Source of the DNA: Methanosarcina barkeri str. Wiesmoor
Lineage (GTDB): Archaea; Halobacteriota; Methanosarcinia; Methanosarcinales; Methanosarcinaceae
Length of the DNA stretch: 64,000 bases
Reading direction: 5' to 3'
NCBI RefSeq assembly: GCF_000969985.1
Contig: NZ_CP009526.1
Location: forward strand, 4,712,001 to 4,776,000
Positions 9,296 to 18,614 of the stretch are shown here, piece by piece. The translations under genes were made by a program, and so were the position numbers. Position 1 is the first letter of the stretch. Each line of letters begins with the position of its first letter. The notes under the pieces were generated by a model. The model was not told the DNA's origin. It was given only the letters and a program-made list of their open reading frames with translations, and did no database searches.

Positions 9296-9689
9296 AATCC
9301 TGTGTTAACCAATTTCTTAAATAATGGAATTCCTAATGGGTTTATAATCCTTTTGGCAGGTTATACCCTTATCAACTTTCTTTTATAAAAACGTATGCAA
9401 TATATAACTATTATTCAATATCTTTCGCACCCCAACCGAAAAGATTAAAAAGGATGTGATTTATTTCACTCAAAAACGTTGACATCAATGCTGTTGTTTT
9501 GTGGTCTTGTTTCACAGAACTCCTATTATAATTTGAAAACTTTATCCGTTGGTGGGCTTTTAATGTCAGGGCAGATTTATATACTAAATTGCGGGGGTAC
9601 TCCTGAAGAAAGTACACCAGGCAGCATGCCCTTTTTCGGGAAATTATCCCGCTATATCTAATAGTTATTCAGGTCCAGGTTTTGATTGA
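9296..9689. promoter_or_regulatory. Divergent promoter region of mtd and serB
   Basis: Two TATA-like boxes point outward: 9398-9410 (minus strand, for mtd) and GATTTATATACTA at about 9581-9593 (plus strand, for serB, giving a leader near 75-110 nt). The leader holds a possible weak hairpin, GCATGCCCTTTTTCGGG. No gene in the gap. Confidence 0.5.
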
Positions 9690-10394
9690 GTGAACTGTCC
9701 TATGCATAATTTTACTGGAAACAAAATGATTGTTTTTGATATGGATAGCACCCTTATAGACGCTGAGACTATCGATGAGCTCGCCAGGGCCGCAGGTGTT
9801 GTAAGCAAAGTAGAGGAGATTACGAAGAAAGCGATGTATGGAGACTTTGATTTTGAGCAAGCGCTTATTGAAAGGGTTAGGCTTCTAAAAGGACTTCCTC
9901 TCGAAACTGCCCTTGATGCGGTAAACCAGATCAATCTGATGCCGGGGGCGGCAGAACTTATCCTCTATGTCAAAAGTAGAGGCTATAAAACTGCAATGAT
10001 TTCTGGTGGATTTACCCTTTCTGCCGATACGATAGGTAAAACTCTTGGTATTGATTTCATTGTTTCCAACGAACTGCTTGTGGAAGACGGCTGCCTTACA
10101 GGCAAAGTTGTCGGCCCAATAACACAGAGTGACTCTAAAGCAAAGGTGTTCGAAGAACTCACCCGACTAAATGGGTTTCGGCCAGAGCAATGTGTAGTTG
10201 TCGGGGATGGTGCAAACGACGCCTGTGTCTTTGAGAGAGCAGGTTTTGCCATAGCTTTCAATCCCAAGCCCATCCTGAGGGAATATGCGGATGTGGTCAT
10301 AACAAAAAAAGACCTTAAAGCCGTTATCCCTGTTCTTGAATCTCTTTCTTATCAATGTTGTAATCAGGCACAGCATGTTGACATCGAACAATAG
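9690..10394 (+). CDS. serB: Phosphoserine phosphatase (SerB-like HAD hydrolase)
   Basis: It hydrolyses O-phosphoserine to serine. HAD motifs are intact: FDMDSTLID (motif I, with both Asp), MISGGFTLSAD (motif II Ser) and VVGDGANDACVFERAG (motif III). The cap segment EEITKKAMYGDFDFEQAL is typical of SerB. The frame opens at GTG 9690, but ATG 9726 (MIVFDMDST), with GGAAA five bases upstream, is the classical family N-terminus and may be the true start. It is followed after 49 bp by a coiled-coil gene on the same strand. Confidence 0.9.
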   Translation: MNCPMHNFTGNKMIVFDMDSTLIDAETIDELARAAGVVSKVEEITKKAMYGDFDFEQALIERVRLLKGLPLETALDAVNQINLMPGAAELILYVKSRGYKTAMISGGFTLSADTIGKTLGIDFIVSNELLVEDGCLTGKVVGPITQSDSKAKVFEELTRLNGFRPEQCVVVGDGANDACVFERAGFAIAFNPKPILREYADVVITKKDLKAVIPVLESLSYQCCNQAQHVDIEQ

Positions 10395-10443
10395 AGCTAC
10401 TAAAATGCCAGCTTTTTTGCTGGATCGGGAGGCGCAATAAGAG

Positions 10444-11301
10444 ATGCTAAAGGAACTGCAGAAAAAAAGATCAGATTTGAAAGACATTTCTGAAGAAGCC
10501 AAGGAAAAAAGGAATGCTTTAAACGCAGAGGCCAGTGCACTCGCTGCAAAGCGTAATGAACTTAACAAGAAGACAAAAGATCTCATTAACGAAGCTCAGG
10601 AACTAAAAGTTCACAGGGACGAAATTAATGAGAAGGTCAGCGAATACAAGAATAAACGCGATGAAACCAATGCCAGGGCAAACGAGCTCTTTGCAAAGGC
10701 TGATTCTATCAGGAAGCAGAGCAACCTGGGTGGCCCTTCGATCAAAGCTCTAAGAAAAGACATTGATCGTCTTGAATTCGCTCAGCAGACTGAAGTCCTG
10801 AGCACAACCAAGGAAAGGGAACTCGTTGGGAAGATCACTCAGCTTCAAAAGCAATATCACGTCAAAAAAGTCCAGCTCGAGAGCAACTCCGAACTGAAGA
10901 ATCTTCTGGACGAAGCTCAGAAAATCCGAGATGAAGCTTCGGAATTCCATACCCAGCTGGCTGAATATGCCAGGCAGGCTCAGGAATATCATGAGAAGAT
11001 GATTGCAGCTTTCAAAGATGCTGACAGAACTAGGGCAGAGTCTGATGTTGCCCACAGGGAATTTGTAAAAGCTCAGGAAGCAGCTGACGAACAGCATAAG
11101 GCTTTCATCAATGCCCAGAAGGAAATCCGGGATCTTGATAAAGAAATCTTTAAGCTCAAGAAGAAAGACAAAGAAGGCAGATCCCGCGTTGTCAAGTCTG
11201 AACTCCAGAAGGATGCAAAGTCCATCTTCGAAAAGTTCAAGGGCGGAGCAAAACTCACCACCGAAGACCTTATGACTCTTCAGAGGTCGGGTTTAGTCTA
11301 A
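10444..11301 (+). CDS. Archaeal coiled-coil protein (COG1340-like)
   Basis: Nearly the whole 285-residue protein is predicted coiled coil: long runs of heptads rich in Lys, Glu, Ala and Asn (residues 1-85 and 95-240), broken near SNLGGPSIKAL (about 95) and ending in a short globular-looking tail (SIFEKFKGGAKLTTEDLMTLQRSGLV). It resembles the archaeal coiled-coil proteins grouped in COG1340, of unknown function. The ATG has a strong RBS (GGGAGGCG, about 10 bases upstream). Spacing suggests cotranscription with serB. Confidence 0.85.
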   Translation: MLKELQKKRSDLKDISEEAKEKRNALNAEASALAAKRNELNKKTKDLINEAQELKVHRDEINEKVSEYKNKRDETNARANELFAKADSIRKQSNLGGPSIKALRKDIDRLEFAQQTEVLSTTKERELVGKITQLQKQYHVKKVQLESNSELKNLLDEAQKIRDEASEFHTQLAEYARQAQEYHEKMIAAFKDADRTRAESDVAHREFVKAQEAADEQHKAFINAQKEIRDLDKEIFKLKKKDKEGRSRVVKSELQKDAKSIFEKFKGGAKLTTEDLMTLQRSGLV

Positions 11302-12008
11302 TAATTTCACAAAAGGAAACTCACAGCTGAAAAGCTTCAATTTCCGTTGCAGGTTGAAACATACCTGCAACCTCATTTTTCAGATTCATTTCGATTCATT
11401 CTGTACTATTACTGATTCTACTCTATCCTATTTGCCGTTCTATATTCCAGTTCTGTATCTTATATAGTACTGCGATTCTAAAGTAGGTTCATAAAACTTA
11501 ACTTTTTAATAGATCCGAAGATCACGGATTTTTCTAGGAAAATAAGAAATCGATTTTGGAATCGAAGCACTATTATTAAATACTCCACGTAGTTTGAGAT
11601 TTGTTAGCTACCGATATTTGTTTCAAAAACAGAACAAAAAGGAGCAGAACTGAAAATTAATTTACATTTCGACCCCCCTCTCAAAAATAAGGTGATTTTT
11701 GCAACAACTGAACAAACTTATTGAATTAGATGTGGGCACATTCTCAACAAAATCAATGATTTTAACTTGAATCCACAATGTTCAAAAAAATCCAATTTAA
11801 ATTTAGAAAAAAATTAAAAATTTAGGTATTTATAAAGATACATAGTGAATAATACGTGATTAATATGGAAGTAAGAGCAAAATTAGTAATAAACTGTGCG
11901 AATAAAAAAATTAAGTTGTGTTTTTTTGGAGGGAGTCGAAATGTAAACTAATAGGGTTGTGTTGCAAAAATTATCACCCATATTATTAAAAGAATCTGCA
12001 TATTTCTT
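11302..12008. other. Intergenic repeat-bearing region
   Basis: No gene seen. It contains the 108-bp family C MITE at 11465-11572 and then AT-rich sequence (11573-12008) with several polypurine runs. GTTGCAAAAA occurs here (11958) and again at 12845 on the other side of the acetyltransferase gene, which may mark the ends of an acquired segment. Confidence 0.5.
11465..11572. mobile_element. 108-bp MITE, family C (TA target), copy 1
   Basis: The ends are inverted repeats: TAGTACTGCGATTCTAAAGT on the left, TAGTGCTTCGATTCCAAAAT reading in from the right. The whole element is about 85% identical to 39398-39504. TA at both borders fits a TA target site, as used by IS630/Tc1-type transposases. Confidence 0.8.
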
Positions 12009-12587
12009 TTAGTTTTCAATTTTCTTTCGAGTTTTCATTTTCATCACTTTTTCAAATCTAAAAAATTCGTATTCTTCTAATGGTCTCGAATTGTTTTGAT
12101 GCTCGTTTACACGAGGCTGATGTGGATCAGGGTTAAACTTATTATAAAACTCTACAATGTGAAATCCGCATTTATTCACATAAAAATGAATGTTACGTTT
12201 TTCAAAATAAGGTGTAAAGAGCTCCCATACTTTTGTTTCTGGATACTGCGCCTCAATTGCCTGCCACGCTGCCGAACCAATTCCACGATTATGCGTTTTT
12301 GACGAAATATAGAGTAAATCAACCCAATTGCGATGTGTTTTGTTGTCAATTTTTAATACTACGCCTCCCACCTTTTTACCGTTCAGTAAAATGTGGTAAA
12401 TGACTGCTTCAGGCGCATGAAAAGACTGCTGGATATCTTCATCTGATGGAATAGGACCAGCTTCTGCATCACCTAAATTTTCTATTAGCGCATTTATGAA
12501 AGCTTCCTGTAATTCCTTTTGAAATAATGCTAAATCCTCTTCATTTGCAAGTACAAGTTGGACTTTATCTTCTAACTGTTTATTCAT
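12009..12587 (-). CDS. GNAT acetyltransferase, probably acquired from Firmicutes
   Basis: This 192-residue protein carries a GNAT fold: acyl-CoA loop RGIGSAAWQAIEAQYP around residue 110 (motif A, Q/RxxGxG/A), followed by WELFTPYFEKRNIHFYVNKCGF, the beta5-alpha4 segment of small-molecule acetyltransferases. Substrate unknown. The start ATG 12587 has AGGAAGGA nine bases upstream; an upstream in-frame codon at 12608 lacks one. The vocabulary (NKQLED..., HQPRVNEHQNN) and low GC look bacterial, and repeats lie on both sides, so horizontal acquisition is likely. Confidence 0.8.
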   Translation of the reverse strand: MNKQLEDKVQLVLANEEDLALFQKELQEAFINALIENLGDAEAGPIPSDEDIQQSFHAPEAVIYHILLNGKKVGGVVLKIDNKTHRNWVDLLYISSKTHNRGIGSAAWQAIEAQYPETKVWELFTPYFEKRNIHFYVNKCGFHIVEFYNKFNPDPHQPRVNEHQNNSRPLEEYEFFRFEKVMKMKTRKKIEN

Positions 12588-13305
12588 CTCTTTTATCCTT
12601 CCTACCAATTTAGGACTTACTCGGTTGAATCATTTATGTAAATAATATTAAAATATTTCATTCAATAGATACTGTGTAGTCTATGGGGTATGGGGAAAAT
12701 TTTCAGCATCAAGCGACATTGATCTAGAGGGTAAACCTCGTCAACTACACAGAACCGGTTGCAGCATGGTGTACCACCAAGTGATAGTAAACCAGTAGAA
12801 GTGATTATAAGCTCCTTTTACAGGAGTTAAACCTTTTTTGGTTCCGTTGCAAAAAACTAATTTTTCAGGATTTCGATATACGAACTTTTTGACATACAAA
12901 GTTCGGATTTTTAAAGAAAATCACTTATTTTTCGGTCAATTTTTATGAAATTCACCCTAAAATACGAACTTTATCATATTTAGTTCGTATGAGCTTTTCA
13001 TAAATAATGGACTTGTAACCTTTGATGGAACCAAGGTTCTCACAGCAGCAGATACGATCGATTTGTTAATTTCATTCCAATGAAGTTCAGGCCTATTTTT
13101 GAAGTTAATATAATTACAGGTCTTTGGTACGTGGAGGCAGTATCCAGAATTTACTGAAAATTCAAAGTCAAATTTTTGTATATTGAGCATAATTTAGTAC
13201 TCTTGTTATTGGATTTTCAAACAAGAAACTTATTAAAATTTCTAATTTTATAGGTAAATTGGAACACTGCCCCAAATTACCTTAAAACCTTCACTTGTTC
13301 TTGGT
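12588..13305. other. Intergenic region with gene fragments and a MITE
   Basis: It has no complete gene. Two short plus-strand open stretches look protein-like: about 12640-12800 (ends ...QLHRTGCSMVYHQVIVNQ) and about 12960-13083 (ends ...VTFDGTKVLTAADTIDLLISFQ). Both lack a start and may be decayed genes. A family B MITE occupies 13136-13271. Confidence 0.4.
13136..13271. mobile_element. 136-bp MITE, family B, copy 2
   Basis: Left end GGCAGTATCCAGAATTT, right end reading GGCAGTGTTCCAATTT on the other strand. The interior aligns with 4120-4255. It lies just beyond the 3' end of the radical SAM gene. Confidence 0.75.
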
Positions 13306-14445
13306 TTACTCTGAAAGCTTCAGATACTTCTCCCTGAACTCAGGGTTCCTCATAAGGCAGCACTTTGCATTATATGCAGGGTCTTCCCTGATTTTCTTCC
13401 AGACATCCTTTACTCTGTCTCGATGAACATTTCCATATGGGATAGGAATACAGGCACAAGGGAGAATGTTTCCTTCCGGGGTTATATGGAGCCACTTTCG
13501 GCCTGCCATGCAGCCTGTGGTATTCATGACCAGTGGAATAGGAAATATTCTGGGGCCTTCTTTCTCCCTGGCTCCTGATACGAAATTCTCAAATTTTCTC
13601 AGGTCTTTTGGAGTCATGATTTCAGAGGCGTGATCTATCCACCTACCAGTGGGAACGATTTCGTAGAAGGAGAGTTCATGGACCCCAAGATCCGATGAAA
13701 GAGCATACAGTTCTTCAAGCTCGTTCACATTATCCCTGGAGAGCACCACATATATATTTACAAGCAGTCCGGCCTTAATCCCATTTTTGACGGCTTCAAC
13801 CGCACTTTTGAAAACTCCTTTCCTGCCCCTTACGTAATCATGCTTATCTTCATACGCGCTGTCAAAACTTACAGTAAGAGAATAAAGTCCTGCTTCTTTT
13901 AGGCTTCTGGCTCGCTCTTCAGTCAGCCCCACCCCTGAGGTGAACATACCTGTGATTGCTTTTTCAGGGTTTACGTATCTTATCAGGTCTTCCAGGCCAG
14001 GATACGTCAGGGGCTCGCCACCATCAAAGATCAAGAAAGTTGTGCCCATTTCGAGCACCTGGTCAATTATAGATTTTACGATTTCAGGGGCAAGTTTTTT
14101 CCGGTTTTTCGTGTCAGGTAGGGCGCAGTGAATGCAGTTGTTAGGGCATTCTTCAGTAACAGAAATAGTTACCTGGTCCGGAATCGTTTTTCCCAGCATG
14201 GAAAAAATCTGGCTTTTTACCAGGCGGTCAAAACCCGGGCTTGGCACCGGTGGCATCCAGGTTGAACAAATGAGCCTGTCGGCCTCGACTTTTGCAGGCT
14301 TTTCGCCTTCAAAAATAGAGAGGTTTTTCTCAAGAGTTTTTCTCATAAGGATGGAAGCAACCCCGCTGGTTTTCATCCTCATGTGTCCGTCTTCGATCTC
14401 AGTATAAACTCTGAAAAGAGGGCTTTTATAGAAATCGTATTGCAT
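13306..14445 (-). CDS. Radical SAM protein with SPASM-like C-terminus
   Basis: This 379-residue protein has the radical SAM cluster motif CPNNCIHC (Cys100, 104, 107) binding a SAM-ligated [4Fe-4S] cluster, the GGEP motif at 142-145, and a C-terminal Cys set (TTGCMAG, ILPCACIP, KCCLMRNP) that could hold an auxiliary cluster as in SPASM/twitch proteins. The first 95 residues form an extra domain. It is the third gene of an operon behind UbiA and geranylgeranyl-reductase-like genes (70-bp gap; RBS AGGTGCAGG). Its reaction is unknown; a role in maturing a prenylated redox lipid is inference. Confidence 0.85.
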   Translation of the reverse strand: MQYDFYKSPLFRVYTEIEDGHMRMKTSGVASILMRKTLEKNLSIFEGEKPAKVEADRLICSTWMPPVPSPGFDRLVKSQIFSMLGKTIPDQVTISVTEECPNNCIHCALPDTKNRKKLAPEIVKSIIDQVLEMGTTFLIFDGGEPLTYPGLEDLIRYVNPEKAITGMFTSGVGLTEERARSLKEAGLYSLTVSFDSAYEDKHDYVRGRKGVFKSAVEAVKNGIKAGLLVNIYVVLSRDNVNELEELYALSSDLGVHELSFYEIVPTGRWIDHASEIMTPKDLRKFENFVSGAREKEGPRIFPIPLVMNTTGCMAGRKWLHITPEGNILPCACIPIPYGNVHRDRVKDVWKKIREDPAYNAKCCLMRNPEFREKYLKLSE

Positions 14446-14515
14446 ATTGTTCCTGCACCTGACATTTGATAATGTCCATATCGGTTCCGTTCTTTTTTCT
14501 CTTTTAAATTTCAGT

Positions 14516-15673
14516 TCATTTATTCCTGAAGAGTGCTCTGAACTTTAAGATCGCAGAGGGTTTTTTCTTTAGCATGAACGCAAAAACCCGCATAGCCTGC
14601 TCAACTGAACTTCCATGAATAAACGAGAGGTCCTCTTTTTCAAAGACCTTGGTCATCTCATCAATTTCCCTATCCGTCATTTTCCTGAGAGTCTCAAGCC
14701 CTATTCGGCCCAGGTAGTGTTCGGCCAGAAATTCCTTTTCCCAGGTCTTCCGGTAAGCCAGGAGAGTAGATTTTGAGACATCTCCTTTGTTTATGGCGTC
14801 TGCAGCGACATCTCCACATATCTGGCCCGCCCTCATTGCATATCCTATTCCCGACTGACCTGCTGCCCCACCAACAACCATTATCCCATCGGTTATGTAT
14901 TCGCCTGGAATTGTCACGATAGGGTCTCCTCCGGACAGTTTTCTTACAACTTCAAGCTCTTCGAGCCCTTTAAGCTTTTTGAAATTTTCAACCCAGGCGT
15001 TAAGGTAAGGCGTTGCATCAGTTCCGCACCGGCGCACATAGGCTCCGATTGCGGCATTGTCACCTCCTCTTGGAGAGTATGTAGTTTTCCAGCCCGGAGC
15101 ATGATTCCCTACATAATACTCAAACATCTCTGGTTTCCCAAGTCCAGGACTTTTAATATCCAGTTCAATTCCCCAGGCAATATCTTCAGGATGTTTCATT
15201 GTCTTCAAGCCCACAAGGGATGCCATTTTTGAATTAATACCGTCAGAGATAATAACCAGTTTTGAGGTAAATACTCCGGCAGAGGTGTTGACAGTAAATT
15301 TATCTCCTTCTTTCTGGATATCCTGTACTTTCACCCCTGTTCGAAGATCTACGCCGGTTTTCATTATTTTCTTTGCATAAAATCTGTCGAAAGCAGTTTT
15401 ATCAATGGCATATCCAGTAGCCTCAACTTCGACTGTCCTTCCTGACGGGGAAATAATCTTCATGCCTTTAAGATAATGCAGAACATAAGAAGGGTCCACC
15501 TTTTCTCCGCATTTATCAAGCATCCCCTTAAAAAAAGAGTTTGCAGGATGGGGAGGATGCCCTATCTCTTCTTTCTTTTCCAGCAAAAGGACCGCCGCCC
15601 CTTTCTCACAGGCGTTCCTTGCAGCCATCAGTCCTGCAGGAGATGCCCCTATTACTATAATATCCGCGTCCAT
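14516..15673 (-). CDS. Geranylgeranyl reductase family flavoprotein
   Basis: This 385-residue protein belongs to the FAD-dependent geranylgeranyl reductase family (COG0644). The N-terminal dinucleotide fold IVIGASPAGLMAARNA (residues 5-20), the ELDIKSPG region and the second FAD contact GGAAGQSGIGYAMRAGQICGD (about 268-288) are visible. Family members saturate isoprenoid double bonds of archaeal lipids, chlorophyll or quinones. It sits 15 bp behind a UbiA prenyltransferase, so the natural reading is prenylation followed by (partial) reduction. RBS AGGT precedes the ATG. Confidence 0.85.
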   Translation of the reverse strand: MDADIIVIGASPAGLMAARNACEKGAAVLLLEKKEEIGHPPHPANSFFKGMLDKCGEKVDPSYVLHYLKGMKIISPSGRTVEVEATGYAIDKTAFDRFYAKKIMKTGVDLRTGVKVQDIQKEGDKFTVNTSAGVFTSKLVIISDGINSKMASLVGLKTMKHPEDIAWGIELDIKSPGLGKPEMFEYYVGNHAPGWKTTYSPRGGDNAAIGAYVRRCGTDATPYLNAWVENFKKLKGLEELEVVRKLSGGDPIVTIPGEYITDGIMVVGGAAGQSGIGYAMRAGQICGDVAADAINKGDVSKSTLLAYRKTWEKEFLAEHYLGRIGLETLRKMTDREIDEMTKVFEKEDLSFIHGSSVEQAMRVFAFMLKKKPSAILKFRALFRNK

Positions 15674-15688
15674 TTTTTTCTACCTGTA

Positions 15689-16639
15689 TTACCAGAGAAT
15701 GGAGATGTAGCCCCCTGCATAAATGCACAGCACTACGTCAAGAATCATTGATCCAAACATAACTGCTCTATAATTTGAACCATTGAGAAAGAGCCTGCCA
15801 CCTCTCTCCGGGGTAGGATGTTTAATAAAATCGAGACACTGAGTAAGCATCCAGAGTCCTGAAGTAAGGGCTCCTGCAAAGTATACAGGTCCAAGACGAG
15901 CCGACCAGCCTATGATTAGTGAAGCGATGACTCCGACAATCCACCAGAAAGTAACGAATCTGGCAGTAAAGGGGATTCCAAAGGTTACGGGCATCGTTGG
16001 AGCACCTTTCAGTCTGTCCCCTTCCACATCTCTGGAAACTCCTCCAAGGGTAAAAGCCCAGTCCGTAACGCAAATCATTAACCCGAAACAAATAGCTGGC
16101 AAAGGAAGGATTACCCCATCGCTGCCTTTCAGGATTCCTGCAGGGTCAAAGGCAAGCCAAATACCCACAGGTACAAGTCCATAAGAAATACCTACTGGCA
16201 AAAAACTGAGGAAAGTATTTCTTTTTGCAAAGATTGAATATATTGTGATAACTGAAGCCGCAATAATAAGGGTTACGAGAGACTCAGGGTTCAGGTAAGT
16301 CGCTGCTACTCCCGCAATTACTAACAAAAAGACGGCATAAGCAAGCGCAGAGTTCTTTGACAATTTTGATGAGGGTAAGGGACGGCCAGGCAGGTTGATC
16401 TTATCGATATCTATATCACAGCAGTCATTGAATACGTATGAACTTGTAATGGCTGCAAAGCCACCTATTACTGCAATCAGGAAGGGAAAAAATTCGGGAA
16501 GCCCTCCGGTAGCCAAATAAGAAGCAAGGATTGCACTTGAGGCAGGTAGGGTAAGGTCCATGTAGTAGAGTTCGGGTCTCATCAGTCGCAGATAAGGACT
16601 GAGTTCACCGATTCTTGCTGTAAGGGACAATAGTTTCAC
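15689..16639 (-). CDS. UbiA family prenyltransferase
   Basis: This integral membrane enzyme of 316 residues has about eight to nine helices. Both Asp-rich motifs that bind Mg-diphosphate are present: NDCCDIDIDKINLPGRPLP (about residue 70) and RDVEGDRLKGAPT (about residue 204). It transfers a polyprenyl group to an acceptor; candidates are geranylgeranylglyceryl phosphate (lipids) or hydroxyphenazine (methanophenazine). The frame starts at GTG 16639, but TTG 16630 has a better RBS (AGGTGA, six bases). First gene of a three-gene operon with GGR-like and radical SAM genes. Confidence 0.85.
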   Translation of the reverse strand: MKLLSLTARIGELSPYLRLMRPELYYMDLTLPASSAILASYLATGGLPEFFPFLIAVIGGFAAITSSYVFNDCCDIDIDKINLPGRPLPSSKLSKNSALAYAVFLLVIAGVAATYLNPESLVTLIIAASVITIYSIFAKRNTFLSFLPVGISYGLVPVGIWLAFDPAGILKGSDGVILPLPAICFGLMICVTDWAFTLGGVSRDVEGDRLKGAPTMPVTFGIPFTARFVTFWWIVGVIASLIIGWSARLGPVYFAGALTSGLWMLTQCLDFIKHPTPERGGRLFLNGSNYRAVMFGSMILDVVLCIYAGGYISILW

Positions 16640-16866
16640 CTAGACTTTTCTGGTTTGTACGAAAGTTTTTGTGTCGAGCGTTATATTTCAGCTCTTTTCC
16701 TGTTTAGAGGGTTTTTGCAGGTAATTCTATAAAGGCTTGCACCGCAAAAAAGTTTTCTTTTTATCTCTTTTGAGGCATTTTTTGGTGTTAGTATCTCTAA
16801 AGATTTCAAGGTATTAGGAACTACAAGTATCCGATACTCTTAATCAGCTACCCAAAATTTATTTTT

Positions 16867-17000
16867 TTCAATCTTTCCTTTATATTTATTCTTTTTTCCA
16901 ATTTTTCCTTTATATTTATTCTTTTTTCCAATTTTTCCTTTATGTTTATTCTTTTTTCCAATTTTTCCTTTATGTTTATTCTTTTTTCCAATCTTTCCTG
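16867..17000. repeat. 30-bp tandem repeat across the tgtA stop codon
   Basis: Four full and one partial copies of a 30-bp unit (core TTTTTTCCAATTTTTCCTTTA). The tgtA stop (TAA, 16976-16978) lies within the array. On the minus strand in another frame the array encodes a charged decapeptide (RINIKEKLEK) repeated four times. Confidence 0.9.
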
Positions 17001-18448
17001 TATACCAGTTTTGCCCTTTTTCTGATTTCTTCGATTAGAGGGTGCTTGAACTCCTCCTCGCAAATAAAAGTAAACTCTGCTTCCGGGTTCAGGTCTATCA
17101 GTTTAAGAGTGTTTGAAAGAGCTGTATTGAGTGATTCGTAATCCGGAAATTTTGGGACTTCAGCATTGAAAGGATACACTTCTTCCATTTCGACAGGAAA
17201 CGCTCCAAAAGGTGCTTTGAAAGTAAGAATCTGGTCGTAATCTTTCTCTCCTTTGACTGATCCTGTCCGAATAATTACTGAGCCTTGCAGGCTGAACCTA
17301 TCCAGCCGTTTTCCAAAACGCAGGATTTCAGGGCGGGAGGAGGACTCAGGTCCACAGTAGAAGAAGGTACCTTTTGTAGCCGGATCAAGCTGCTCAAGCC
17401 AGGAAGAATGAGTGTAAAGCTTCTTCAACCCATCCAGAAGTTTTGGATGAGCACGACAGCGCTGCTCCACAAGTTCAAGCAATTTCCCGTCTTTTATGCA
17501 CTGCTTAATCAACCGGATTTCAGCAAAGGTCGCGTAAAGGTTATGTTTTCCCAGAAGTTCTTCCCGATTATCGGCTTTTTTCAATTCTTCTGCCGTGTAC
17601 TTTGAACAGACCGGACAGGAACAGGGCAGATAGTTTAGTTTTTCCACATGATAGGTTCCATTTACAGTAATATAGCGCCCATCTTTGGCGTAAAGGGCGT
17701 AGGCTGCCGAATCAAAAAGGTCACAGCCCATGGCTACTGCAAGGGCAAACATCATTGGATGACCTGCCCCGAAAAGGTGGACCGGAGAAGCCGGAGAGAG
17801 CCCTTTTTTAGACGCAGCAATAACATCAACAAGTTCCGCATAACGGTAGGCTTCCATGAGCGGGACAACTGCTCCAAGGGGATAAACTTCAAAATTAAGG
17901 TCTTTCAGGTGGGAAGCAGCTTTTTCCCTCAGTTCAGGATAGGTTGAACCCTGAACTGGCCCTGCAAGAAGCTGTTCACTCTGGATAAACTTGCGTGCCG
18001 CTTCAAGGCGTTCAGCTGTGATTGCAAGTTCCTCTTCAGCCCGTCGGTAGTGGACATCAGGGGGCGTAGGGATGTCCAGCGGGACAATAATGTCGCTTCC
18101 TATCTTTTGCTGGAACCCGAGAATTTCTTCATTCGTAACTTCGACGGATCCATATACAGAAAGCTGGAAAGAACCCGAATCCGTCATAATGGGCCCGTCA
18201 AAGCCCAGGAGCCCATGCAACCCTTTTTCCAGGGCGACACTTTTCAGTTCTTCCTTGCGGTAAATAATATAGGAATTAGTAATCAGAATCTCTGCCCCGA
18301 AGTTTCGCATTTCTTTCGGGGGAATTAGCTGGATATTTGGATTAATCACAGGCATAACGGTAGGCGTCTCAACAGTCCCATGGGGAGTCCTGAGCCTTCC
18401 TATCCTTCCGCCTGCATCCTTGTCGAGTATTTCGAATATTGCTGACAT
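16976..18448 (-). CDS. tgtA: Archaeosine tRNA-guanine transglycosylase (catalytic part)
   Basis: It exchanges guanine-15 of archaeal tRNA for preQ0, the first step of archaeosine. The TIM-barrel domain has MTDSGSFQ with catalytic Asp90, the nucleophile region GCDLFDSAAY (Asp243/246) and the zinc site CSCPVC (Cys276, 278, 281). At 490 residues it lacks the C-terminal PUA domain of longer archaeal TgtA; I recall that Methanosarcina carries this part in a separate protein. The C-terminus has been trimmed or set by the tandem repeat at 16867-17000. Confidence 0.93.
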   Translation of the reverse strand: MSAIFEILDKDAGGRIGRLRTPHGTVETPTVMPVINPNIQLIPPKEMRNFGAEILITNSYIIYRKEELKSVALEKGLHGLLGFDGPIMTDSGSFQLSVYGSVEVTNEEILGFQQKIGSDIIVPLDIPTPPDVHYRRAEEELAITAERLEAARKFIQSEQLLAGPVQGSTYPELREKAASHLKDLNFEVYPLGAVVPLMEAYRYAELVDVIAASKKGLSPASPVHLFGAGHPMMFALAVAMGCDLFDSAAYALYAKDGRYITVNGTYHVEKLNYLPCSCPVCSKYTAEELKKADNREELLGKHNLYATFAEIRLIKQCIKDGKLLELVEQRCRAHPKLLDGLKKLYTHSSWLEQLDPATKGTFFYCGPESSSRPEILRFGKRLDRFSLQGSVIIRTGSVKGEKDYDQILTFKAPFGAFPVEMEEVYPFNAEVPKFPDYESLNTALSNTLKLIDLNPEAEFTFICEEEFKHPLIEEIRKRAKLVYRKDWKKE

Positions 18449-18614
18449 GCCGGCGTTATAGATGTCTCTCAGATATATTTATCTTTGGGGAATAGCGAGA
18501 AGCCAGGGTAATTCTAGTAAATCACCTGAGCTTCCTCATCAATCCCAAATGAAGAGCTGAATCAACTGTATCAAGGATTTATTTTTCCCTCTTTTTTCTT
18601 GTTTTTTTCTTGCC

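Noticed and set aside
16848-17063. Separate gene encoding the decapeptide repeats
   Set aside because: It overlaps the end of tgtA in another frame and owes its openness to the tandem repeat.
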